64,000 nucleotides of DNA from Chelatococcus sp. (GCA_003248805.1 QFQY01000014.1:111884-175883), one strand, 5' to 3'; shown: positions 17,801 through 25,457, counted from the stretch's first letter. Notes: a model not told the origin generated them from the letters alone. Translations and numbers: made by a program.

Positions 17801-18014
17801 CGTCCTCGACGCGCTTGCTGATCTGGCTCTCGAGCTCGGCAGGGGCGGCCCCGGCCTGCGTGATGGTGACCGAGACCAGCGGCACGTCGATATTCGGGAA
17901 GCGCGTCACCGGCAGCTTCGCGAACGAAAGCAGGCCGAGCACGCAGAGCACGACGAAGAGCAGGATCGCCGGAACCGGCTTGCGGATCGACCAGGCGGAG
18001 ATGTTGACGTTCAC
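14784..18014 (-). CDS. Efflux RND transporter permease subunit (AcrB/MexB-like)
   Basis: A 1,076-residue inner-membrane RND pump of the hydrophobe/amphiphile type. The N-terminus (SIRKPVPAILLFVVLCVLGL) is typical for the first helix. The proton-relay pair is in GILVDDAIVEIEN near 398-410 (two adjacent aspartates), and the partner lysine is in MGIVTKNAIMLVDF near 930. The docking and porter segments (GAAPAELESQISKRVEDAV, YGGVDREI) are present. Length is normal. It is downstream of its adaptor gene by 14 bases and of a TetR gene, all on the minus strand. No outer-membrane channel gene is in the window, so it would use one from elsewhere. Substrates probably include drugs or toxic amphiphiles. 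Confidence 0.95.
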   Translation of the reverse strand: MNVNISAWSIRKPVPAILLFVVLCVLGLLSFAKLPVTRFPNIDVPLVSVTITQAGAAPAELESQISKRVEDAVANITGVKHVVSTLTDGQSQTLIEFRLETNTDRAVNDVKDAVAKIRADLPRTIDEPVIQRIDVEGQSILTYGASSPGMTLEQLSWHVDDVVARELQGLKGVGRVERYGGVDREIRVSLDPDRLLALGITAGEVNRQIRATNVDLAGGRGELGGQEQTIRTLAGARTVADLAETKIMLAGGREVRLKELGRVEDSNSEPRVFGRLDKQPVVAFSIFRSKGSSELSVKQVVSERIALLNQRYPDISLKPIDDAVAYTHGNYEAAMETLVEGAVLAVVVVFLFLRNWRATLITAVALPLSAIPTFWAMELMGFSLNLVSLLGITLVTGILVDDAIVEIENIVRHMKMGKSPYRAAMEAADEIGLAVIAITLTIVAIFAPVSFMSGIAGQYFRQFGLTVAVAVLFSLLVARLITPMMAAYLMKPVAHAEPKDGLVMRGYVGLLKATLARRRIPVLPRRDGTGRWLTLPFNTAYLTLVLGFAFLVGSIQATALLPTGFIPEEDTSRVVASVELPPGATLEDTRIVTDKLVDVLREIPEVTGVFALGGSSPTGQREVRRAAITILLKPKAERAVKQKDLKVVIAEKLASVPDLRAWYVNERGEREMAFSILSRDGDALDEVVAKIEARMRKVDGYLNVATAGSLGRPELRVTPKLEQAANLGVTPEAISEAVRVATIGDVGANLAKFNDGDRVVPIRVQLDEAARTDMRNLAALRVTNASGVSIPITAVAEIGFGASPSSIDRYDRVRRVQIGADLKRGFELGTAQETFQQIVKDVGLPPGVWIAATGDAEVQGEVVEGFITAMTTGLMLVLVVLILLFGSVFQPITILLSLPLSFGGVVIALLATGNPVSMPVYIGLLMLMGIVTKNAIMLVDFAVEERARGTERGTALVEAGRKRARPIVMTTIAMAAGMLPSAYGVGDGGEFRSPMAIAVIGGLIVSTVLSLVFVPSFFMVMDDLSKATGWLFGRFFGKSEDESAWEPVHGEAGHATPGQATAEAMAGKAGPRLAAE

Positions 18015-18028
18015 GGCTGCCTGCTCCG

Positions 18029-19261
18029 TCAGTTGACCGGCACGGGGGTCACGGTGTCGCCGTCGCGGACGAAGGTGCCGGCGCGCGCGACCACCGTCTC
18101 GCCCTCGGCGAGGCCCGAGACGACCTCGGTCCGGCCGCCGCCGGAGAGGCCGAGCACGACCGGCCGCGTGACGACCCGCTGGCCGTCGACGACCTGCACG
18201 CTGGTGCCGCCCCGCCCATAGGTGATGGCCGACAGGGGCAGCGTCACCGCCATGCGGCGGCCGGTCTCGATGACGCCGCGTGCGAAGGAGCCGATGGCCA
18301 CCGACGGATTGCCGACGAGCGCGACGCGGACCCGGCCGAGGCGCGACTGCTTGTCGACCTCCGGTGCGATCAGCCGGATGGTGCCGGCGAGCGGCTGGTT
18401 CGTCCCGGCCGGCGTCACGGCGACGCTCTGGCCGAGCCTGAGCTTGGGAATCTCGACCTCGGCGACCTCGGCCTCCAGCTCGACGGCGCCGTCCGCGATG
18501 ATGCGGAACAGCGGCTCGGTCGTCGGCAGCATGCTCGCCGTCGCGCCCAGCTTGGCGGTGCGGCGGCTCACGACGCCGCCCTTGGGCGCCTTGATCTCGG
18601 TCCGCGCCAGCCGGACGTCGATGTCGCGCCCCTGCGCCCTCGCCAGAGCGAGGTCGGCGGTGGCGATGGCGAAGGCCTGCTTGGCGGCATTCACGCGCGC
18701 TTCCGCGGAGCGGGCGGCCGCAGCCCGCTGGTCGTAGAGTTCGAGCGTGGCGTTGCCGCTGTCGCGCAGGGCCTTGGTGCGGTCGAAGGCATTGTTGGCC
18801 TGCAGGACATTGGCCTCGGCCTCGGCGAGCTGGGCGTTCGCCTGGGCGATCGACGCCTCGGCGCGGGCGACCTGTGCCGCGTTCTGCGATTTCTGCACCT
18901 CGAGCGTCGTGCGCGAGAGCCGCGCGAGCACCTGGCCCTCGGTGACCCGATCGCCTTCTTCCGCGATGAGCGCGACGATGGAGAGCCCGTCGACCTCCGG
19001 CACGACCAGGACCTCGTCGCGCGCCACCATCGAGCCCGAGACTACGACGCTCTGGACGATCTCCATGCGCTGCGCGGTCACGACCGTCACCGTGGGCCCT
19101 GCGGCCTGCGCCGGGCGTGCCGAGGCCGGTGCCTGGGCTCGGGTCTGGGCCGATGCGGGACCCGCTGCCGCGAGCGCCAGCAGGGCCGCGCCGGCGAGAC
19201 GAGAGAGAGCGCTGATGCCGCGCATGGGCGTGTCCTGCATCGGATGCGGATGGGTCATCAT
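18029..19261 (-). CDS. Efflux RND transporter periplasmic adaptor subunit
   Basis: A 410-residue membrane fusion protein that joins the RND pump to an outer-membrane channel. A hydrophobic signal segment (LAGAALLALAAAGPASA) follows the first 18 residues. Next come the lipoyl half (VVVSGSMVARDEVLVVPEVD), a long coiled-coil hairpin (repeats of Ala, Gln, Glu around SIAQANAQLAEAEANVLQAN), and the beta-barrel domain. The ATG at 19261 overlaps the TGA of the TetR gene in an ATGA junction, so the repressor and adaptor are coupled in translation. In-frame ATGs at 19258, 19240 and 19225 are possible alternatives. Confidence 0.93.
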   Translation of the reverse strand: MMTHPHPMQDTPMRGISALSRLAGAALLALAAAGPASAQTRAQAPASARPAQAAGPTVTVVTAQRMEIVQSVVVSGSMVARDEVLVVPEVDGLSIVALIAEEGDRVTEGQVLARLSRTTLEVQKSQNAAQVARAEASIAQANAQLAEAEANVLQANNAFDRTKALRDSGNATLELYDQRAAAARSAEARVNAAKQAFAIATADLALARAQGRDIDVRLARTEIKAPKGGVVSRRTAKLGATASMLPTTEPLFRIIADGAVELEAEVAEVEIPKLRLGQSVAVTPAGTNQPLAGTIRLIAPEVDKQSRLGRVRVALVGNPSVAIGSFARGVIETGRRMAVTLPLSAITYGRGGTSVQVVDGQRVVTRPVVLGLSGGGRTEVVSGLAEGETVVARAGTFVRDGDTVTPVPVN

Positions 19262-19899
19262 CGGTCGGTCTCGGCGGATGGCGGCATGACGAGCACCTGC
19301 GCGAGCGCGCGAGTCGCGGCGAACAGCGTGTCGGCCGCCCTGGCGTAGTCGAAGGTCGGATCGACCGCCTTGCGGCAGTACAACCCGTCCGCCATCATGA
19401 AGGTCGCCTGCAGGAAGCGCGCCTCGTCGAGATCGGCCCGCAGCTCGCCGCTCGCCTTGGCATCCGCGATCGCGCCGGCCAACCCGCCCAGGACTGTGCT
19501 GTCGATGTCGGCGCACATCCGCGCCATGTTCGGATCGCGGGCCGCCTCCGCCCAGATCTGCAAGCACAGGATGGCCTTCTCGCGCGGCTCCTCGACGAGA
19601 TGGCGACGGCCGAGCGCCTCGAGCTGGTCGAGCACCTTGCCCCGCGCCGGGTCGAGGCTGGCGAAGTCGCTGGCGATCAGCTGGCGGTCCCGCTCGGCGA
19701 TCGCGGTGATGATCGCGTCCTTGGAGGCGAAGTAGCGATAGAGGTTGCCGGGGCTCATGCCGGCTTCGCGGGCGACGTCCTGCATCGTGGCGGTGTGGAA
19801 GCCGGCACGGGCGAAGACGCGCTCGGCCGCATCGAGGATGCGGGTCTGGCGTTCCGGAAGGGCGGCCGCGCCGGCCGGGATCGTCGCTCCTGCTGTCAC
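19258..19899 (-). CDS. TetR/AcrR family repressor of the RND operon
   Basis: A TetR-type regulator with the HTH in RILDAAERVFARAGFHTATM and DVAREAGMSPGNLYRYFASK, followed by a ligand-binding domain. Two starts are possible. An ATG at 19950 would give 230 residues, but its first codons would lie inside the 40-bp palindrome at 19906-19945 and it follows a TTGACT (-35-like) box by only seven bases. The GTG at 19899 gives 213 residues, with 20 residues before the first helix, normal for the family, and leaves the palindrome upstream as an operator. The GTG start was therefore chosen. It leads the operon of adaptor and pump and probably represses them and itself until a drug-like ligand binds. Confidence 0.9.
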   Translation of the reverse strand: MTAGATIPAGAAALPERQTRILDAAERVFARAGFHTATMQDVAREAGMSPGNLYRYFASKDAIITAIAERDRQLIASDFASLDPARGKVLDQLEALGRRHLVEEPREKAILCLQIWAEAARDPNMARMCADIDSTVLGGLAGAIADAKASGELRADLDEARFLQATFMMADGLYCRKAVDPTFDYARAADTLFAATRALAQVLVMPPSAETDR

Positions 19900-19905
19900 C
19901 TTGGT

Positions 19906-19945
19906 CTCGCTGCATGAGAATGAATGTTCATTCTCATGCAGCGAG
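19906..19945. promoter_or_regulatory. Operator-like 40-bp palindrome before the TetR-RND operon
   Basis: Perfect inverted repeat with 19-bp arms (CTCGCTGCATGAGAATGAA and its complement) around a two-base centre. The inner core TGAATGTTCATTC is AT-rich and typical of TetR operators in front of RND pumps. On the minus strand a TTGACT (19962-19957) stands where a -35 box would be, so repressor bound here would block the promoter of the tetR-adaptor-pump operon. Confidence 0.8.
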
Positions 19946-20110
19946 GGCATGTCCGAGTCAAGCCCCGCGCGGGAAAAGAAGGGCTATCGGTCGGGCAAAG
20001 CGGCGCATAAATTGCTTGCCGTGACCTCAATGGAACCGCATTCTCGCAGCATTGAAGGGCTCAACGCGCTTCCCGCCCCGGTATCGCCAGCCAGCGACGT
20101 CGACGACCCG

Positions 20111-20911
20111 ATGAACGAGCACGCCTTTTTCCGTTCCGGCCGCGGAACACGCTATTCCGCAGCCGGAAGGCCGCGCCGGGCCGCGCCGAAGCCCGTCCTC
20201 GTCGTGCTGCATCAGGAACATTCCACGCCGGGCCGGATCGGGCGCCTGCTCCAGCTGCGGGGGTATCCGCTCGACATCCGCAGGCCGCGCTTCGGCGATC
20301 CGTTGCCGCAGACCATGGCGCATCATGCCGGCGCGATGATCTTCGGGGGGCCGATGAGCGCCAACGACCCGGACGATTTCGTCAAGGCCGAGATCGACTG
20401 GATCGGCGTCTGCCTCAAGGAGAATGCGCCCTTTCTCGGCATCTGCCTCGGCGCCCAGATGCTGACGCGGCACCTCGGTGGTCGGGTCGATCCCCATGCC
20501 GAAGGGCGGGCCGAGGTGGGCTATTACGCTCTCGACGTCACCGAAGACGGCCACGCCCATGCCGCCGAGGCCGGCTTCTCCTGGCCCTCGACCGTCTATC
20601 AGTGGCATCGCGAGGGTTTCGAATGCCCGAACGGCGCCGAATGCCTCGCCACCGGCGGCGATTTCCCGGTCCAGGCCATCCGTGTCGGCGCAAAGGCCTA
20701 TGGCATCCAGTTCCACCCGGAGGTGACGCCCGCGATGATGTATCGCTGGTCGGTGCGCGGTTATGAGCGCACGCTGATGCCGGGCGCGCAGCTCGGTCAC
20801 ACCCATCTCTCGGGGTGGTATCAATACGATCCTGCGATTCGGGCCTGGCTCGACGCTTTTCTCGACCATTGGCTCAGGGAGCCGGCAGACATCGCGCCGG
20901 CCTACGCGTGA
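20111..20911 (+). CDS. Class I glutamine amidotransferase domain protein
   Basis: A 266-residue single-domain glutamine amidotransferase related to the GMP synthase GATase. The nucleophile elbow GICLGAQ carries Cys112 and the His-Glu pair is in FHPEV near 202-206. The oxyanion segment is GGPMSAND. Such stand-alone GATases hydrolyse glutamine or gamma-glutamyl amides and release ammonia. The start is uncertain: ATG 20111 and ATG 20030 are both in frame and neither has a strong ribosome site. Its stop overlaps the GTG start of the flavoenzyme gene (GTGA), so the two are coupled and probably act on the same nitrogen compound. It is divergent from the TetR operon. Confidence 0.82.
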   Translation: MNEHAFFRSGRGTRYSAAGRPRRAAPKPVLVVLHQEHSTPGRIGRLLQLRGYPLDIRRPRFGDPLPQTMAHHAGAMIFGGPMSANDPDDFVKAEIDWIGVCLKENAPFLGICLGAQMLTRHLGGRVDPHAEGRAEVGYYALDVTEDGHAHAAEAGFSWPSTVYQWHREGFECPNGAECLATGGDFPVQAIRVGAKAYGIQFHPEVTPAMMYRWSVRGYERTLMPGAQLGHTHLSGWYQYDPAIRAWLDAFLDHWLREPADIAPAYA

Positions 20912-22152
20912 CACGTTCGATCATCGTTCTCGGCGCCGGCATGGTCGGCGTGTCCTGTGCGCTCGCGCTGCAGAAGCGCGGCCATGCCGTGACCCTCATC
21001 GACCGGCGCGAGCCCGGCCGCGAGACCTCCTATGGCAATGCGGGGGTGCTGGCGCGGTCCTCGATCGTGCCGCTCAACAATCCCGGCCTGTTCGCGAAGC
21101 TGACGAGCTATCTCGGCAACGGCCATCCCGCGCTCAATCTCGACTGGCGCCGGGCGCTGACGCGCCCCGGCTGGCTGCTGCGCTTTCTCTGGGAGGCGCG
21201 CCCCTCGCAGGCCGAGGCGCGGATCGATGCGCTGGATTCGCTGACGGCCGACACGGTCGCGCGCCATCGCGCGCTGATGGCGGAGGCGGGCGTCTCGCAC
21301 CGCCTGCGCGAGACCGGCACGCTGAAGGTCTGGCGCAGCGAGGCGGGGCATCAGGCGGCGAAGGCCGAGCGCGATTTCCTCGCCGCTCGGGGCATCGCCT
21401 CCGAGCTTCTCGACCGGCAGGGCATTTCGGCGGTCGAGCCGGCGCTCAGGCCGATCTTTCCGGCGGGTCTCCTGATCCCGACCAACGCCTCGGTGGACTC
21501 GCCGGGCGCGGTGACGGAGGCCTATGCGGCGCTGTTTGCCGCGCGCGGCGGTGTGATCGCGCAGGCGGAGATCGTCTCGCTGTCACGCGGCGCCGGCGGC
21601 TGGCGGGCGGCGGCGAAGGACGGGACGACGTTCGAGGCGGATCTGGTGGTGGTGGCGCTCGGACCCTGGAGCGCCGACCTGCTGCGCCCGCTCGGGCTCG
21701 ATCCGAAGCTCGACGTCGAGCGCGGCTATCACCGGCACCTGAAGCCCGAGGCCGGGGCCAGCCTGGCGCGGCCGGTCTACGATGTCGACGCGGCCTATTT
21801 CATGGCGCCGATGGAGCAGGGCTATCGCGTCACCAGCGGCGTCGATCTCAGCCATCGCGACGCGGCCGACAACCATCGGCAGATCGATATGGTGACGGCG
21901 AGCGCGAAGGAGGCTTTTCCGCTGACCGAAGTGGTGGGCGAGACCTGGCGCGGCGCGCGCCCGACGCTGCCCGATTCCCTCCCGATGATCGGCGAGGCGC
22001 CGCGGAATCCTGGCCTGTGGCTCGCCTTCGGCACCCAGCATATCGGCTTCTCGACCGGGCCGATCATCGGCGAGATGGTCGCGGCGATGGTCTCCGGCGA
22101 GGCGCCGCCGGCCGATCCGACGCCCTTTGCGCCGGGGCGGTATATCGGCTGA
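20908..22152 (+). CDS. FAD-dependent oxidoreductase, D-amino acid dehydrogenase (DadA)-like
   Basis: A 414-residue flavoprotein of the DAO family. The dinucleotide-binding motif is at the very N-terminus (VLGAGMVGVSCALALQKRG), followed by the DRREPGRETSYGNAG segment typical of DadA-like enzymes. The C-terminus has RPTLPDSLPMIGEA and a FGTQHIGFSTGP FAD-closing motif. It starts at GTG 20908, overlapping the amidotransferase stop. It probably oxidises an amino acid or a secondary amine and passes electrons to the respiratory chain. The precise substrate is unknown. Confidence 0.9.
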   Translation: MTRSIIVLGAGMVGVSCALALQKRGHAVTLIDRREPGRETSYGNAGVLARSSIVPLNNPGLFAKLTSYLGNGHPALNLDWRRALTRPGWLLRFLWEARPSQAEARIDALDSLTADTVARHRALMAEAGVSHRLRETGTLKVWRSEAGHQAAKAERDFLAARGIASELLDRQGISAVEPALRPIFPAGLLIPTNASVDSPGAVTEAYAALFAARGGVIAQAEIVSLSRGAGGWRAAAKDGTTFEADLVVVALGPWSADLLRPLGLDPKLDVERGYHRHLKPEAGASLARPVYDVDAAYFMAPMEQGYRVTSGVDLSHRDAADNHRQIDMVTASAKEAFPLTEVVGETWRGARPTLPDSLPMIGEAPRNPGLWLAFGTQHIGFSTGPIIGEMVAAMVSGEAPPADPTPFAPGRYIG

Positions 22153-22166
22153 TCGTTACGATGGGG

Positions 22167-22270
22167 CGTCATGGTCGGGCTTGACCCGACCATCTCTGAA
22201 TCAGGAAGGCTCGTGAGCTTTGCCATCACGAGATTCTCGGGTCTGCGCTTCGCTCCGCCCGAGAATGACG
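22167..22270. repeat. Extragenic palindromic repeat module A
   Basis: About 104 bases beginning CGTCATGGTCGGGCTTGACC and ending CGCCCGAGAATGACG. The left end is the same kind of unit as the start of the repeat at 4217, with GTCGGGCTTGACCCGAC as a palindrome. The right half has TTCTCGGGTCTGCGC and CGCCCGAGAA facing each other. It stands directly beside module B (22279-22371) in the 319-base space between two convergent genes. Nothing else but the terminator at 22416 is seen in that space. Confidence 0.65.
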
Positions 22271-22278
22271 CGCGGTGC

Positions 22279-22371
22279 CGTCATGCTCGCCCTCGTGGCG
22301 AGCATCCACGTCTTGAACGCCGCACGCGATCAGCGAAGGCGTGGATGGTCGGGACAAGCCCGACCATGACG
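22279..22371. repeat. Extragenic palindromic repeat, copy 2 (inverse of 4217-4309)
   Basis: A 93-bp element whose reverse complement reads CGTCATGGTCGGGCTTGTCC and onwards with only a few differences from the element at 4217-4309, including CCACGCCTTCGCTG, TTCAAGACGTGGATGCTCGC and a final GAGCATGACG. Two copies in opposite orientation in one window show it is a dispersed repeat and not a gene-specific structure. Confidence 0.75.
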
Positions 22372-22415
22372 GGACAAACGCGGCGGTGGAGGCCGACCCG
22401 ACCCGGCCGGGCCGC

Positions 22416-22446
22416 AAAGAAAAACGCCAGCCCGGAGGCTGGCGTT
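22416..22446 (-). terminator. Intrinsic terminator of the sdh operon
   Basis: On the minus strand a 10-bp stem (AACGCCAGCC, loop TCCG, GGCTGGCGTT; top-strand arms 22423-22432 and 22437-22446) runs into TTTTTCTTT. It sits 25 bases past the sdhB stop and is the clearest rho-independent terminator in the window. Confidence 0.85.
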
Positions 22447-22471
22447 GGTCGAATCTCGGACTTGCGCGCCG

Positions 22472-23257
22472 TCAGACCTGACGCGCCACCATCATCTTCT
22501 TCACTTCCGCGATCGCCTTGGCCGGGTTCAGGCCCTTCGGGCAGGCGTTGGCGCAGTTCATGATGGTGTGGCAGCGATAGAGCCGGAAGGGGTCTTCCAG
22601 ATTATCGAGGCGGTCGCCGGTCGCCTCGTCGCGCGAGTCGATCAGCCAGCGATAGGCCTGCAGCAGCGCGGCCGGGCCGAGATAGCGGTCGCCGTTCCAC
22701 CAGTAGCTCGGGCAGGAGGTCGAGCAGCAGGCGCAGAGGATGCACTCGTAGAGGCCGTCGAGCTTCTCGCGGTCGTCCTTGGCCTGGCGCCATTCCTTCT
22801 CGGGGGCCGGCGTCGTGGTCTGCAGCCAGGGCTCGATCGAGGCGTGCTGGGCGTAGAAACGCGTCAGGTCGGGGACGAGGTCCTTGACCACCGGCATGTG
22901 CGGCAGCGGGTAGATCGCGATCTTGCCCTTGGAGCCGCACTCGTCGATGCCCGTCGTGCAGGCGAGCCCGTTCTTGCCGTCCAGATTCATGGCGCAGGAG
23001 CCGCAGATGCCCTCGCGGCAGGAGCGGCGGAAGGTCAGGGTCGGGTCGACCTTGTTCTTGATCCAGATCAGCGCGTCGAGAACCATCGGGCCGCAATCGT
23101 CGCGGTCGACATAATAGGTGTCGGTGCGCGGATTGGCACCCGTATCCGGATCCCAGCGATAGATCTTGAACTCGGTGACGTGTTTGGCGCCAGCCGGCTT
23201 CGGCCAGGCCTTGCCCTCGGTCAGGCGGGAGTTCTGCGGGAGGTTAAATTCAGCCAT
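22472..23257 (-). CDS. sdhB: Succinate dehydrogenase iron-sulfur subunit
   Basis: SdhB of 261 residues, normal length, the electron-transfer subunit of complex II. The [2Fe-2S] cysteines are in SCREGICGSCAMNLDG. The [4Fe-4S] and [3Fe-4S] cysteines are in CILCACCSTSCPSYWWN and CHTIMNCANACPKGLNP. ATG 23257 is the conserved start (MAEFNLPQNSRL). It is the last gene of the minus-strand sdh operon and is followed by a strong terminator. Unlike the usual sdhA-sdhB contact, a small membrane-protein gene stands between it and sdhA and overlaps its start by 8 bases. Confidence 0.96.
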   Translation of the reverse strand: MAEFNLPQNSRLTEGKAWPKPAGAKHVTEFKIYRWDPDTGANPRTDTYYVDRDDCGPMVLDALIWIKNKVDPTLTFRRSCREGICGSCAMNLDGKNGLACTTGIDECGSKGKIAIYPLPHMPVVKDLVPDLTRFYAQHASIEPWLQTTTPAPEKEWRQAKDDREKLDGLYECILCACCSTSCPSYWWNGDRYLGPAALLQAYRWLIDSRDEATGDRLDNLEDPFRLYRCHTIMNCANACPKGLNPAKAIAEVKKMMVARQV

Positions 23258-23624
23258 GACGCGTTCCGATTCCAGAAAGGCGCTTTCTCGCGGCGTGCCC
23301 AAGCAGCCACCCTGCCACTATGGGTAGAGTCATGCTCAGCATCACCATCGCGAATTTTGCAGACCGGTCCGCTAGTCCTGCGGAACCGTAGTTATTGATC
23401 GCCAAGACAAATCCGCCGAGCCAAACGGCGATCATGAACAACGCCATGAATTTAACAGGCACCGCACAAAGCGCGGCGCCCAGCACTACGAAGGCGCCGA
23501 TGACGATGAAGGCGAACAAGGACGGCATCTCGCCGCCAGCTGCAAATGCAGGGGTGCAAATCAACATCCCCGCGGAGGCGCAGCCAGCGCCCAAAATCAC
23601 TGTATTGTTCGCCGACCCCGTCAA
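23250..23624 (-). CDS. Small membrane protein between sdhA and sdhB
   Basis: A 124-residue protein I do not recognise. It shows an N-terminal hydrophobic, signal-like stretch ending at PAFAAGGEMPS, then three further membrane segments (SLFAFIVIGAFVVLGAAL, FMALFMIAVWLGGFVLAI, FAMVMLSMTLPIVAGWLLG) and a basic end. A TTG start at 23624 overlaps the sdhA stop (TTGA), and its stop lies 8 bases inside sdhB. So it appears to be translated as part of the operon. Its DNA has lower G+C than sdhA and sdhB. The ATG for Met20 could be an alternative start. The role is unknown; position invites a link with complex II. Confidence 0.65.
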   Translation of the reverse strand: MTGSANNTVILGAGCASAGMLICTPAFAAGGEMPSLFAFIVIGAFVVLGAALCAVPVKFMALFMIAVWLGGFVLAINNYGSAGLADRSAKFAMVMLSMTLPIVAGWLLGHAARKRLSGIGTRHG

Positions 23625-25453
23625 TATACCCGGGCCTTGGGCTTGATGTACTCGATGTCGTTCGAGAGCGTGTAGGTGTGCACCGGCCGATCGTCGAGCG
23701 AGACGGTCTTTGTCTCGTCGTCGATCCAGGCGAGGGTGTGCTTCATCCAGTCCTTGTCGTCGCGATTCGGATAATCCTCGCGGGCATGGGCGCCGCGGCT
23801 TTCCGGACGCTGCAGCGCCGAGTCCATGGTCACGACGGCCTGGGTGATCAGGTTCTCGAATTCGAGCGTCTCGATCAGATCCGAGTTCCAGATCAGCGAG
23901 CGGTCGGTGGTGCCGATGTCGTCGATGCCCTGCCAGACCTCGTGGATCATCTTGTGGCCCTGCTCGAGGGTCTCGCCGGTGCGATAGACCGCGCAGTCGT
24001 TCTGCATGGTCCGCTGCATCCTGTCGCGCAGCACCGCGGTGGGCGTGCCGCCCGTAGCGTTGCGGTAGCGGTCCAGGCGGGTGAGCGCGAGGTCGGCGGA
24101 GTTCGCCGGCAGCTCGGGGAGCTTCTCGCCGGCCTTGACCGTGTCGGCGCAGCGCAGGCCCGCCGCGCGTCCGAAGACGACGAGGTCGATCAGCGAGTTC
24201 GAGCCGAGGCGGTTGGCGCCGTGGACCGAGACGCAGGCCGCCTCGCCGATCGCCATCAGGCCCGGCACCACCGCGTCGGGATCGCCGTCGACCTTGGTCA
24301 GCACCTCGCCGTGGAAGTTCGTCGGGATGCCGCCCATGTTGTAGTGGACGGTCGGAATTACCGGGATCGGCTCGCGCGTCACATCCACGCCCGCGAAGAT
24401 CTTGGCGCTCTCGGAGATGCCGGGCAGGCGCTCGTGCAGGATCTTCGGGTCGAGATGGTCGAGATGCAGGTAGATGTGGTCCTTGTTCTTGCCGACGCCG
24501 CGGCCGGCCCGGATCTCCATCGTCATCGAGCGCGAGACGACGTCGCGCGAGGCGAGGTCCTTGGCGCTGGGTGCGTAGCGCTCCATGAAGCGCTCGCCCT
24601 CGGAGTTGGTCAGGTAGCCGCCCTCGCCACGCGCGCCCTCGGTGATCAGGCAGCCGGAGCCGTAGATGCCGGTCGGGTGGAACTGCACGAACTCCATGTC
24701 CTGCAGCGGCAGGCCGGCGCGCAGCACCATGCCGCCGCCGTCGCCGGTGCAGGTATGGGCGCTGGTCGCGGAGAAATAGGCGCGGCCATAGCCGCCGGTC
24801 GCCAGGATCGTCTGCTTCGAGCGGAAGCGGTGGATCGTGCCGTCGTCGAGCTTCAGTGCCACGACGCCACGGCAGGCGCCGTCCTCATCCATGATGAGGT
24901 CGATGGCGAAATACTCGATGAAGAACTCGGTGTTGTAGCGCAGCGCCTGGCCGTAGAGCGTGTGCAGCATGGCGTGGCCGGTCCGGTCGGCCGCGGCGCA
25001 GGTGCGCTGGGCCGGCGGGCCGTTGCCGAAGTCGGTGGTCATGCCGCCGAAGGGGCGCTGGTAGATCTTGCCGTCCTCGGTGCGCGAGAAGGGCACGCCC
25101 CAGTGCTCGAGCTCGTAGACGGCGGCCGGCGCGTTGCGGACCAGATACTCGATGGCGTCCTGGTCGCCGAGCCAGTCCGACCCCTTCACGGTGTCGAACA
25201 TGTGCCACTGCCAGGTGTCCTTGCCCATGTTGCCGAGCGAGGCGGCGACGCCGCCCTGCGCCGCGACGGTGTGCGAGCGGGTGGGGAACACCTTGGAGAT
25301 GCAGGCGGTGCGCAGGCCGGCCTGCGAGCAGCCCACGGTGGCGCGAAGACCTGCGCCGCCTGCACCGACGACGACGACGTCGAAGGTGTGGTCGGTGATC
25401 GGGTAGGCCGTGCCGGTATAGGCCGGGACCGGGCGGGACTTGGTGATCGCCAT
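23621..25453 (-). CDS. sdhA: Succinate dehydrogenase flavoprotein subunit
   Basis: SdhA of 610 residues, normal length. FAD-binding motif VVVGAGGAGLRATVG is near the N-terminus, and SHTVAAQGGVAASLGN carries the histidine that binds FAD covalently. The substrate segment HPTGIYGSGCLITEGARGEG and the HYNMGGIP motif are intact. The protein oxidises succinate to fumarate at the inner membrane. ATG 25453 has a GGAGG seven bases upstream, and a further upstream ATG (25468) is rejected. It follows sdhD by 4 bases. Confidence 0.97.
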   Translation of the reverse strand: MAITKSRPVPAYTGTAYPITDHTFDVVVVGAGGAGLRATVGCSQAGLRTACISKVFPTRSHTVAAQGGVAASLGNMGKDTWQWHMFDTVKGSDWLGDQDAIEYLVRNAPAAVYELEHWGVPFSRTEDGKIYQRPFGGMTTDFGNGPPAQRTCAAADRTGHAMLHTLYGQALRYNTEFFIEYFAIDLIMDEDGACRGVVALKLDDGTIHRFRSKQTILATGGYGRAYFSATSAHTCTGDGGGMVLRAGLPLQDMEFVQFHPTGIYGSGCLITEGARGEGGYLTNSEGERFMERYAPSAKDLASRDVVSRSMTMEIRAGRGVGKNKDHIYLHLDHLDPKILHERLPGISESAKIFAGVDVTREPIPVIPTVHYNMGGIPTNFHGEVLTKVDGDPDAVVPGLMAIGEAACVSVHGANRLGSNSLIDLVVFGRAAGLRCADTVKAGEKLPELPANSADLALTRLDRYRNATGGTPTAVLRDRMQRTMQNDCAVYRTGETLEQGHKMIHEVWQGIDDIGTTDRSLIWNSDLIETLEFENLITQAVVTMDSALQRPESRGAHAREDYPNRDDKDWMKHTLAWIDDETKTVSLDDRPVHTYTLSNDIEYIKPKARVY

Positions 25454-25457
25454 CGGA

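Noticed and set aside
14655..18221. Long open frame on the plus strand across the RND pump gene (1,188 codons)
   Set aside because: It is antisense to a complete RND transporter with all key motifs. Its protein is low-complexity, rich in Asp, Arg, His and Gly, typical of the reverse complement of high-G+C coding DNA.
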